Positions 36,733-42,945 of a stretch of 42,945 nt of DNA are shown piece after piece (the stretch's first letter is position 1; every line of letters begins with the position of its first letter). The stretch comes from Bacteroidaceae bacterium (GTDB taxonomy: Bacteria > Bacteroidota > Bacteroidia > Bacteroidales > Bacteroidaceae). A program made the position numbers and the translations under genes. The notes under the pieces are model-generated. The model searched no databases and had not been told where the DNA came from. It saw only the letters and a list, made by a program, of their open reading frames with translations. The DNA is taken from assembly GCA_017962495.1 (NCBI GenBank), contig JAGCVH010000102.1, positions 1 through 42,945 of the forward strand. The letters are read 5' to 3'.

Positions 36733-36764
36733 TTTGGCGTTTTGCTCGCTTAGTTGTACCTTCG
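36733..36764 (+). promoter_or_regulatory. Repeated promoter module, copy c: promoter of the GH20 gene
   Basis: TTTG (36733-36736), a 20-bp spacer similar to the other modules, then TACCTTCG (36757-36764), one base off the consensus. The GH20 ATG is 36 bp downstream. Confidence 0.6.
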
Positions 36765-36800
36765 CATAAGATTATCGAAATGCATACATATTTTTAAGAG

Positions 36801-38423
36801 ATGAAACAGAGAATAATCCTATGGTTCGCTTGCCTGTTTATGGGCGCAATCTCGGCCTTTGCTGAAGTAAATATCATTCCCAAACCCACATCCGTGACGA
36901 TGAGAGAGGGAGGATTCCGGTTGAAGGACGGGATGACTATTGGCTACAGCGACGCCAGTCTCCAGCCTGCCGCCAACTATCTTCAGGAGATTTTGACGAG
37001 AGCCACAGGTTTGCAAATTAAAGCCAAGAAGGGAAAGGGAAGGATACAACTGACCCTCACGCCTTCCTCTCAGGGAAATGAAGAAGGACTCGACGAAAGC
37101 TATGAACTGGTTAGCGATAAGACGGGGGTTCTCATTACGGCTCACAACTATCGGGGCATCGTCAATGGTATTGCCACCTTACGTCAGTTGCTTCCCAATG
37201 AGATAGAGAGCAAGACGCGAGTCGAAGGTGTGGTGTGGTGGGTTCCTGCCGTTCTTGTTCAGGACAATCCAAACTTCCATTGGCGTGGGCTCATGCTTGA
37301 CCCTGTTCGCCATTTCTATTCCGTGGAGGAGACAAAGCAGTTGCTCGATGAAATGGCCTTATACAAACTGAACAAGTTCCATTGGCACCTGTCCGACAAC
37401 GAAGGCTTCCGCATGGAAGTAAAGGCCTATCCCGGACTGACCTCCGATACTGTAGCTTGGCGCCGCTTTAATTACCACGACCGCAAATGTCTGGAACGCG
37501 CCAGCAAGGAAAATAACCCCATGCTCCTGTTGCCTTGGAAGTTTTTCAAGGATGTGGAGGGCTATGGTGAACTCTATGGTGGTTATTATACGCAGGAAGA
37601 AATTCGCGATGTGGTGGCTTATGCTGCCGTACGTGGTATCGACATTATTCCCGAAATCGACATGCCCGGCCACAATGGTTCGGCATGCTATTGCTATCGT
37701 TGGCTCAGTTGCACACAGGACGGTCGCGAACCTCTATGCCTTGGCAGGCAAACAACCATTGAGTTTGCCGAGAAAGTTTATGAAGAGGTGTTCAACCTAT
37801 TTCCTTATGAATACGTAAGCATTGGTGGCGATGAGGTGAATCGTCGCCGATGGTCGGAGTGTGACGAATGCAAGAAGCGCATCGAAGCGGAAGGACTCAA
37901 AGACGTGAGTGAGTTACAGGCGTGGTTCACAAAGCACATGGAACGCTATTTCAATGCCCATGGCAAGCGCATCCTCGGATGGGACGAGATACTGGAAGGA
38001 GGCTTGTCGAAGACAGCTACCGTGCATTGGTGGCGAGGGGACCACACCGATGTCGTTCAGCGCTCTACCGCTATGGGCAACGAGGTGGTTTGTTGTCCCA
38101 CAAGCTTCCTCTATTTCGACTATGCCCAGGATGATAACACCCTGCGAAAGATTTATGACGGCGACATTGTTCCTACTGACCTTACACCTCAGCAACTGAG
38201 CCTTGTCAAGGGAATGCAGGCCAACATTTGGTGCGAATACATCCCCACTGAAGCACGCATGCAATGGATGGTCTTCCCTCGTGCTCTTGCCCTTGCCGAG
38301 AAGGCTTGGACACCACGTCGCGAGCAACAGTGGGACGACTTCCTCCCTCGCCTTCGCCATCATCTCCAGCGACTCGATGCGATGGGTGTCCAATATCGTC
38401 CCTTGTACACCACAAGACCGTAA
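36801..38423 (+). CDS. Secreted GH20 beta-N-acetylhexosaminidase
   Basis: This 540-residue protein has a signal peptide (cleaved near AFAE, 19-22). A GH20b-like N-terminal domain (about 22-155) is followed by the catalytic barrel. WRGLMLDPVRHFY, NKFHWHLSDNEGFR and IDIIPEIDMPGHNGS are family signatures. The catalytic pair is D344-E345 in SIGGDEVNRRRW. It removes terminal beta-GlcNAc or GalNAc from glycans such as host N-glycans, mucin or peptidoglycan fragments. Its length is standard. It stands alone, with its own repeat-type promoter, and is not part of the mannan locus. Confidence 0.92.
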   Translation: MKQRIILWFACLFMGAISAFAEVNIIPKPTSVTMREGGFRLKDGMTIGYSDASLQPAANYLQEILTRATGLQIKAKKGKGRIQLTLTPSSQGNEEGLDESYELVSDKTGVLITAHNYRGIVNGIATLRQLLPNEIESKTRVEGVVWWVPAVLVQDNPNFHWRGLMLDPVRHFYSVEETKQLLDEMALYKLNKFHWHLSDNEGFRMEVKAYPGLTSDTVAWRRFNYHDRKCLERASKENNPMLLLPWKFFKDVEGYGELYGGYYTQEEIRDVVAYAAVRGIDIIPEIDMPGHNGSACYCYRWLSCTQDGREPLCLGRQTTIEFAEKVYEEVFNLFPYEYVSIGGDEVNRRRWSECDECKKRIEAEGLKDVSELQAWFTKHMERYFNAHGKRILGWDEILEGGLSKTATVHWWRGDHTDVVQRSTAMGNEVVCCPTSFLYFDYAQDDNTLRKIYDGDIVPTDLTPQQLSLVKGMQANIWCEYIPTEARMQWMVFPRALALAEKAWTPRREQQWDDFLPRLRHHLQRLDAMGVQYRPLYTTRP

Positions 38424-38470
38424 GAGTTGGTTATCCCTATGCCTTAGCATAACCCCTAAAGCTTTCCGTC

Positions 38471-38510
38471 AATGCCCCTAAGCCTTTCGTCAAGAACGCT
38501 TAGGGGCATT
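38471..38510. terminator. 13-bp perfect hairpin after the GH20 gene
   Basis: AATGCCCCTAAGC (38471-38483) pairs perfectly with GCTTAGGGGCATT (38498-38510) around a 14-nt loop. Only a weak T stretch follows, so it may be a terminator on either strand or an RNA-stabilising hairpin. Confidence 0.55.
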
Positions 38511-38547
38511 CTGTTTCGAATGCTTTTATCCCTCGCCACGCAAATTA

Positions 38548-38633
38548 CCGTCAAAAAACCTTCAATACTTTGACGGTACTTCCGTCAATAGCTTGATGGT
38601 ACTACCGTCAATATATTGACGGCGCTTTGACGG
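38548..38633. repeat. Tandem palindromes of CCGTCAA/TTGACGG
   Basis: CCGTCAA is at 38548, 38582 and 38605. Its complement TTGACGG is at 38570, 38593 (one mismatch), 38616 and 38627. The core is a 23-bp tandem unit. CCGTCAATATATTGACGG (38605-38622) is a perfect 18-bp palindrome. Further half sites lie near 38466. It has the form of a clustered operator and lies about 120 bp upstream of a promoter module. Confidence 0.75.
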
Positions 38634-38754
38634 TTAAGTGTTCTGCTGCCTGCCCCCTTTTGCGTCCTCGCTTACGCCTAATCGCCTCATACCGCGATAT
38701 TTTGTGGCGGGAAACTCGTTCGAAAGAATTTTCTCTCGAAAACACTCAAATATA

Positions 38755-38786
38755 TTTGGCATTTTGCTCGCTTAATCGTACCTTTG
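38755..38786 (+). promoter_or_regulatory. Repeated promoter module, copy d: promoter of the metallophosphoesterase gene
   Basis: TTTG (38755-38758), a 20-bp spacer, then TACCTTTG (38779-38786), a full consensus match. The ATG at 38792 is only 5 bp after the box, so the transcript may start at or next to the start codon. Confidence 0.7.
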
Positions 38787-38791
38787 TTATC

Positions 38792-39760
38792 ATGAACGAA
38801 ATGGACAGAAGAACTTTTATCAAGCGCATGGCTGGGTTCGGGGCACTCATCGCCACCTCGCGTCTGTCGATATTGGCAGAGGACAATCCCGCTGTGTTCC
38901 CCAATCGAGGACAGTACGAACGAATGTCGATAAGTTATGCCACAGTAGAGATAGGACTGGAGAAACCATTTTCGGTGCTCCACATTTCCGATACTCATCT
39001 AACGGCGGCTTACGAACACGAGAACGAGAAAAAGCAACAGTTGCACAACTCCCGCACAACCACCTTTGGAGGACGGCAGGAAGAGGCGCTGCGCGATGCT
39101 TTGGCGTGGGCAAAGCAACATGTAGATTACGTGGTTCATACGGGCGACCTCATCGACTGGCAAAGTGAGGCTAATTTCGACCTCGTAAGGAAATACTTTG
39201 GCGAGAGTATGTTCGGATCGATGGGCAATCATGAATTCAGCACCGACATGTGGCTAAGCGAACCGAAAGAAGAAAAGAACGAGGGTTATAAGGACCATAC
39301 GCGCGACATGCTGCAAAGCGTCTATCCCTTCGATGTCCGCTTTCAAAGCCAGGTAGTCAATGGAGTGAACTTCATCACGTTGGACAATGTCTATGGCTAT
39401 GTGACTGCCACTCAAGTCAGTCTCTTCCAGAAGGAGGTGAGCAAGGGACTTCCCATCGTGTTATGCATGCATGTGCCTTTCTTCACCGATAACCTTTGGC
39501 GAGCAACCATGCGCTTTTGGCGCGACAAGGGAAGACTTACTTATCGCGACCTGCCAACGCCTAATGGAGATTACCTCCGCCAACGCGAAGACCCCGTAAC
39601 GCGAGATTTCATCAGTTATCTTAAGAAAGAACCTCTCCTTCGTTGTATACTTGCAGGACACGAACACATTACAGCCGAGGACCAATTCTCGCCCACCTGC
39701 CGCGAATACCTTGTAGCGGGTAACTTCCTCTTTCATGGTCGCGAAGTTCTGTTTGTCTAA
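38792..39760 (+). CDS. Tat-exported metallophosphoesterase
   Basis: The start at 38792 (or 38801, MDRRTFIK) is chosen because a twin-arginine signal follows: RRTFIKRM, then a hydrophobic stretch to about residue 28. The earlier open frame is non-coding. The 322-residue protein shows all calcineurin-type metal-binding motifs: D67-T-H69 in ISDTHL, GDLID, GNHEF, MHVPF and GHEHI. It is exported folded by the Tat system, probably already carrying its two metals, and hydrolyses phosphate esters in the periplasm. The substrate is not clear; a nucleotide or sugar phosphate is possible. Its promoter is one of the repeated modules, and the message may be nearly leaderless. Confidence 0.85.
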   Translation: MNEMDRRTFIKRMAGFGALIATSRLSILAEDNPAVFPNRGQYERMSISYATVEIGLEKPFSVLHISDTHLTAAYEHENEKKQQLHNSRTTTFGGRQEEALRDALAWAKQHVDYVVHTGDLIDWQSEANFDLVRKYFGESMFGSMGNHEFSTDMWLSEPKEEKNEGYKDHTRDMLQSVYPFDVRFQSQVVNGVNFITLDNVYGYVTATQVSLFQKEVSKGLPIVLCMHVPFFTDNLWRATMRFWRDKGRLTYRDLPTPNGDYLRQREDPVTRDFISYLKKEPLLRCILAGHEHITAEDQFSPTCREYLVAGNFLFHGREVLFV

Positions 39761-39815
39761 TATGTTCATACTTCTGACTTAATTCCAAACTAAAAAGCTC
39801 CATATTTGACCTGTC

Positions 39816-39926
39816 GGTCTTATTTTCTCACGACGTAGCATAGAATATGCAAGCATATCTTTGCATTCTTTCTCCATTTTATTGCGAAAGCGTACTAAAG
39901 AAACGATTACGCTGTTCAAAAATTTG
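39816..39926 (+). repeat. ~110-bp dispersed repeat, copy 3
   Basis: This is nearly the same as copies 1 and 2, 5.2 kb away, with TATCTTTG at 39856-39863. It is followed by two promoter modules, as copy 2 is. The whole unit (39816-40029) matches 34607-34867 except for the extra segment there. Confidence 0.85.
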
Positions 39927-39954
39927 CGTTTTCGCTCATTTAATCGTAACTTTA
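39923..39954 (+). promoter_or_regulatory. Repeated promoter module, copy e
   Basis: TTTG (39923-39926), a 20-bp spacer, then TAACTTTA (39947-39954), one base off the consensus. A hairpin-forming stretch follows, as after copy a. Confidence 0.5.
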
Positions 39955-39997
39955 AGCTATGCTTTTAGGTACTTCCATTCGGAAAACCTCAAATAAA

Positions 39998-40029
39998 TTT
40001 GTGTTTTCGCTCATTTAATCGTACCTTTG
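39998..40029 (+). promoter_or_regulatory. Repeated promoter module, copy f: promoter of corA
   Basis: TTTG (39998-40001), a 20-bp spacer, then TACCTTTG (40022-40029), a full match. Transcription would begin near 40035, giving a corA leader RNA of about 145 nt. Confidence 0.7.
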
Positions 40030-40065
40030 CACTCAGTTTAACAATTAACTCAAATAATAACCACT

Positions 40066-40107
40066 ATGGACGACTATCCGGCGGAGAATGACAGACGCTT
40101 AGGGTAG
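40066..40107 (+). CDS. Short leader peptide upstream of corA
   Basis: ATG to TAG encodes MDDYPAENDRRLG (13 residues), rich in acidic residues with one proline. It lies in the corA 5' leader, with its stop codon inside the start of a hairpin (40106-40132). Acidic and proline-rich nascent chains can destabilise ribosomes at low magnesium, as described for MgtL ahead of mgtA in enterobacteria. A similar role here is an idea, not shown. The ORF could be chance. Confidence 0.35.
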   Translation: MDDYPAENDRRLG

Positions 40108-40132
40108 GGTGGAAATTCGAGAAGGCCACCCT
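40106..40132 (+). promoter_or_regulatory. Leader hairpin upstream of corA
   Basis: AGGGTGG (40106-40112) pairs perfectly with CCACCCT (40126-40132). It starts at the stop codon of the short leader peptide and ends 47 bp before the corA start. No T run follows, so it is not a simple terminator. Confidence 0.5.
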
Positions 40133-40164
40133 CCCTGTAACTTCATTTCTCTCTCAAAAAACAC

Positions 40165-40172
40165 AAGGAGGA
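40165..40172 (+). promoter_or_regulatory. Strong Shine-Dalgarno site of corA
   Basis: AAGGAGGA lies 7 bp before the ATG at 40180. Such a strong site is unusual in Bacteroidetes and fixes the corA start. Confidence 0.75.
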
Positions 40173-40179
40173 AAGGCCA

Positions 40180-41106
40180 ATGCTTACATTCTGGAACACG
40201 AATCGTGGTCTGCGTACCATCGAACAATGGGAACCCAATTGCTGGGTTCAAGTGACTTGTCCCTCACAGGAGGACGTCAATTTCCTGCTTAACGACCTGC
40301 ATGTACCCGACTATTACATTTCGGACATTGCGGATACCGACGAGCGCGCTCGTTACGACATCGACGAAGGATGGATTCTTATCATCCTGCGTATTCCCTA
40401 TGTCAAGGAAGTGAAGTCGCGCACGCCGTACACCACCATCCCTTTGGGTATTATCCTGAAAGGGGATGTATGCATCACATTGTGCAACTTCGAGACGAAC
40501 ATGATGATAGACTTTGTTACCTATCAGCAGAAGCGCGGGTTGGGCTTTACCGACTCGGTGGATATGGTGTTCCGCTTGTTCCTCTCGTCGGCAGTGTGGT
40601 ATCTGAAGCGCTTGAAGCAAATCTCGGCTCGCATCGAAAAGGCGAAGTTGAACCTGGACAAGAATGTAGATAACGTAGATCTCATAGCTCTTTCGCGCTT
40701 GCAGGATAGCCTGACATATTTTGTCACATCCATTCGTGGTAACGAGAACCTGCTTTCGAAGTTGAAGTTCAAATTGCCCGTCGATGAATTGGATGCCGAT
40801 ATGATCGAGGACGTTAACATCGAGATGAGTCAGGCGCGTGAGACCACGAACATATATTCCAACATTCTCGAATCGACAATGGAGACCTATGCCAACATTA
40901 TTAATAATAATATGTCGAAGGTCATGAAGATGCTGACAAGCATCTCCATTATCCTGATGTTCCCCACATTGATAGCCAGTTTGTTTGGTATGAACCTTAT
41001 CAACGGCATGGAGTCTTGGACGCTGGGTTTCCCCATCGCTCTTGTGCTTTGTTTGGTCACCACGGTACTATTCTTTTGGTACTTCAAGCGTAAATCGTGG
41101 TTCTAA
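40180..41106 (+). CDS. corA: CorA-family magnesium transporter
   Basis: This 308-residue protein has a long soluble N-terminal domain with helices (about 1-240) and two C-terminal transmembrane helices. The first ends in the signature GMN (270-272, FGMNLINGME). The second is near 282-302, and the protein ends in a basic tail (KRKSWF). CorA forms a pentamer in the inner membrane that carries Mg2+, and sometimes Co2+ or Ni2+, into the cell. The GMN motif is intact. The gene has an unusual 145-nt leader with a short ORF and a hairpin, and a strong ribosome site, which suggests control of translation or early elongation. Confidence 0.92.
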   Translation: MLTFWNTNRGLRTIEQWEPNCWVQVTCPSQEDVNFLLNDLHVPDYYISDIADTDERARYDIDEGWILIILRIPYVKEVKSRTPYTTIPLGIILKGDVCITLCNFETNMMIDFVTYQQKRGLGFTDSVDMVFRLFLSSAVWYLKRLKQISARIEKAKLNLDKNVDNVDLIALSRLQDSLTYFVTSIRGNENLLSKLKFKLPVDELDADMIEDVNIEMSQARETTNIYSNILESTMETYANIINNNMSKVMKMLTSISIILMFPTLIASLFGMNLINGMESWTLGFPIALVLCLVTTVLFFWYFKRKSWF

Positions 41107-41210
41107 AAGCATTTTTATCGCGAAATATTAGGATATTAGGCTTTTTTTGCATTAATTTGCACCTCGTATGTGAATTAATGTAACCCGAATCATTACCTAA
41201 AAACAAAAGA

Positions 41211-42945
41211 ATGATGGACTCTCAAGAAAAGACCCAAGTGAATGAGGCTGAGGTGGAAATGACTGCCGCCGAGAATGCTGTGACTAACGAAAACGTAGAA
41301 AATGTGGAAACTCCCGAAGTGCAAGAAGTCCCTGTAGAGGAACCTGTTGTAGAGGAAACGCCTGAAGCCCCTGCTGAAGAAGCTGAGGCAGCAAAGGAAG
41401 AACCTGTAGTAGAGGCTCCCGCTGAAGAAGTTCCCGCAGTAGAAGAAGAGGTTCCTGCCGTAGAAGAACCTAAGGATGAAGTTCAACCCGAGGAGGAAGC
41501 TCCTGTTGTTGAAGAGGAAACTCCTGTAGTAGAAGAAGAGGTTCCTGCCGTTGAGGAAGAGCCTGAGTCATCCGATAGTTCAGAGGGTTCCGAAGAACCA
41601 GAGCAATCAGAGGCTTCCGAGGAATCGGAGGAATCTCAAATCCCTCTGATGAGAACCAAGGAGGAAGTGCTCGCACGCGCTCAGGAGATTGCAGAGCAGA
41701 ATGAGGGCGGAAGCAAGCAGGAACTGGAGTTACTGAAACAATTGTATTATAAATACCATCGTGCCGATATGGTGGCTGCTATGCAGGCATGGGTGGATAA
41801 AGGTGGAGCTGCAGAGGACTATCAGCCCGAACCCGATCCCACGGAAGAGCAATTTAAGGCCACCATGCAGCGCATTCGCCAGCGCCGTGCTGAGATGCAA
41901 GCCGAACAGGAACAGCAACGCACAGAGAACTTGGCGAAGAAGCAGGCCGTTATAGATAAGATCAAGCAACTTGCCACCACACCCGAAGAGGCAGGCAAGT
42001 CGTATGACACATTTAAGGAATTGCAGGCCGAATGGCGTGAGATTGGTCCCGTGCCAGCAGAAAACGTTTCGGAGATATGGAAGAACTATCAGCTCTATGT
42101 AGAGCAGTTCTATGATATGCTGAAACTGAATATTCAGTTCCGTGAGTACGACTTCCGCAAGAATTTGGAAGCCAAGACACTCTTGTGCGAACAAGCCGAA
42201 AAGCTGGCAGAAGAGAAGGATGTCGTTTCCGCTATCAATCGCTTGCAGACCTTGCATCAGGAGTGGAAAGAAATAGGTCCTGTTGCAAAGGAACTGAGAG
42301 AGGAAATCTGGAACCGTTTCAAGGAGGCCAGCACTGTCATTCGCAAGCGTCATCAGGAATTCTTTGAAGCTCGCAAGGCTAAAGAAGAGGAGAACCTGAC
42401 GAAGAAGACCGAGCTATGCGATAAGGTGGAAGCAGTCTCCACTGAAGGCTTGAAGACCTTTGCTGACTGGGATGCCAAGACGAAGGAAATCATCGACTTG
42501 CAAGCCATTTGGAAGACCATCGGCTTTGCTCCCCAGAAGGTGAATACTCAGATATTCGAGCGTTTCCGTGCGGCTTGCGACAAGTTCTTTGGCGAGAAAG
42601 CTGCCTATTTCAAGTCAGTGAAGGAAGAACTGAACCAGAACCTGCAGAAGAAGCGTGCTTTGGTAGAACAGGCTGAGGCTTTGAAGGAAAGCACAGATTG
42701 GAAGCAAACTGGAGACGCCCTCATCGAGTTGCAAAAGCAATGGAAGAGCATCGGTGCCGTTCCTCGCAAGGTGAGCGATGAGCTGTGGAAGCGTTTCGTA
42801 GGTGCTTGCGACCACTTCTTCGAGGCAAAGAGTCAGGCAACTGCAGGTCAGCGCGAGGAAGAGAAAGAGAACCTGACCAAGAAGAAGGACATCATCGAAC
42901 GTCTGCGTGCTTTAACGGAAGAAGGCGCAGAGGCAACGGCACAGA
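41211..42945 (+). CDS. DUF349-repeat protein with acidic N-terminus (partial, runs off the window)
   Basis: The frame from ATG ATG at 41211 stays open to the end (578 codons). Residues about 10-145 are a low-complexity acidic stretch of PVVEEE- and VPAVEEE-like units. At least four DUF349 repeats follow, each marked by a W-x-x-IG core: WREIGPV (near 275), WKEIGPV (near 352), WKTIGFAP (near 433) and WKSIGAVP (near 511). They are helical, with many charged residues. DUF349 proteins are widespread in Bacteroidetes and their function is not well settled. It is probably cytoplasmic, as no signal peptide is seen. More repeats are likely beyond the window. Confidence 0.85.
   Translation, partial: MMDSQEKTQVNEAEVEMTAAENAVTNENVENVETPEVQEVPVEEPVVEETPEAPAEEAEAAKEEPVVEAPAEEVPAVEEEVPAVEEPKDEVQPEEEAPVVEEETPVVEEEVPAVEEEPESSDSSEGSEEPEQSEASEESEESQIPLMRTKEEVLARAQEIAEQNEGGSKQELELLKQLYYKYHRADMVAAMQAWVDKGGAAEDYQPEPDPTEEQFKATMQRIRQRRAEMQAEQEQQRTENLAKKQAVIDKIKQLATTPEEAGKSYDTFKELQAEWREIGPVPAENVSEIWKNYQLYVEQFYDMLKLNIQFREYDFRKNLEAKTLLCEQAEKLAEEKDVVSAINRLQTLHQEWKEIGPVAKELREEIWNRFKEASTVIRKRHQEFFEARKAKEEENLTKKTELCDKVEAVSTEGLKTFADWDAKTKEIIDLQAIWKTIGFAPQKVNTQIFERFRAACDKFFGEKAAYFKSVKEELNQNLQKKRALVEQAEALKESTDWKQTGDALIELQKQWKSIGAVPRKVSDELWKRFVGACDHFFEAKSQATAGQREEEKENLTKKKDIIERLRALTEEGAEATAQ

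Larger units (their letters stand above)
36420..36800. other. Intergenic region between the CoA-transferase and GH20 genes
   Basis: This gap holds the tail of the TGATGGAG repeat, the terminator at 36595 and the promoter module at 36733. Between 36449 and 36594 there is no ORF or RNA gene I can support, only a GC-rich stretch with small inverted repeats. Confidence 0.5.
38424..38791. other. Repeat-rich intergenic region before the metallophosphoesterase gene
   Basis: This region holds a 13-bp hairpin, an array of CCGTCAA/TTGACGG palindromes and a promoter module, each listed separately. A long open frame into the next gene from 38627 is not accepted, because it reads through the promoter and lacks a signal peptide at its start. 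Confidence 0.6.

Noticed and set aside
38548-38633. Possible CRISPR array
   Set aside because: Units are 23 bp and palindromic with no unique spacers, and no cas genes are present.
38627-38791. Upstream extension of the metallophosphoesterase frame
   Set aside because: It reads through the palindrome array and the promoter module; the Tat signal starts at 38792-38801.
40030-40179. Magnesium riboswitch (M-box or ykoK type) before corA
   Set aside because: The leader is too short and has only one clear hairpin; no M-box layout can be drawn.

Overview
The window looks like a chromosome segment of a Prevotella-type Bacteroidetes. The promoters carry the Bacteroidetes -7 motif TAnnTTTG, most ribosome sites are weak, two secreted proteins end in the 'VYDxSGR...GIYIxxGxKxLVK' tail common in this group, and the enzymes are those of plant-glycan degraders. 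All CDSs are on the + strand except tadA. I found no tRNA, rRNA, CRISPR array or insertion sequence.

Layout. 169-3918: a stand-alone 1249-residue helicase with a probable PD-(D/E)XK nuclease domain, then a terminator and a decayed gene-like stretch. 4404-25510: a beta-mannan utilisation locus. It has an AraC-type regulator, a large secreted multi-module binding protein, a GH26, an SGNH esterase, a GH26-CE7 fusion, a GH5, a GH3, a GH59-lectin-GH26 fusion, a GH130 mannosylglucose phosphorylase, a GPH sugar symporter, a cellobiose/mannobiose 2-epimerase, and a CE1-like secreted esterase behind a possible promoter of its own. 25533-29817: housekeeping genes (Kef-type antiporter, tadA, birA, pyrH). 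29843-34394: a membrane-spanning HTH protein and two large TlpA-like thioredoxin proteins. 34395-40179: four genes or leaders (CoA-transferase, GH20, metallophosphoesterase, corA) separated by intergenic DNA rich in repeats. From 41211: a DUF349 protein that runs off the end.

How the genes fit together. The secreted GH26 and GH5 enzymes should cut acetylated (gluco)mannan, the esterases remove acetyl groups, and GH3 and GH59 trim. The symporter imports mannobiose. The epimerase turns mannosyl-mannose into mannosyl-glucose, and GH130 phosphorolyses it to mannose-1-phosphate and glucose. There is no SusC/SusD pair and no alpha-galactosidase here. The GH59-GH26 fusion would suit a mannan decorated with beta-galactose, but that is an inference.

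The most unusual non-coding signals lie in 34395-40179. A near-identical promoter module (TTTG-N20-TAnnTTTG) occurs six times, and a ~110-bp repeat occurs three times. There is a tandem palindrome array of CCGTCAA/TTGACGG, and a 13-residue acidic/proline leader peptide plus hairpin directly upstream of corA.
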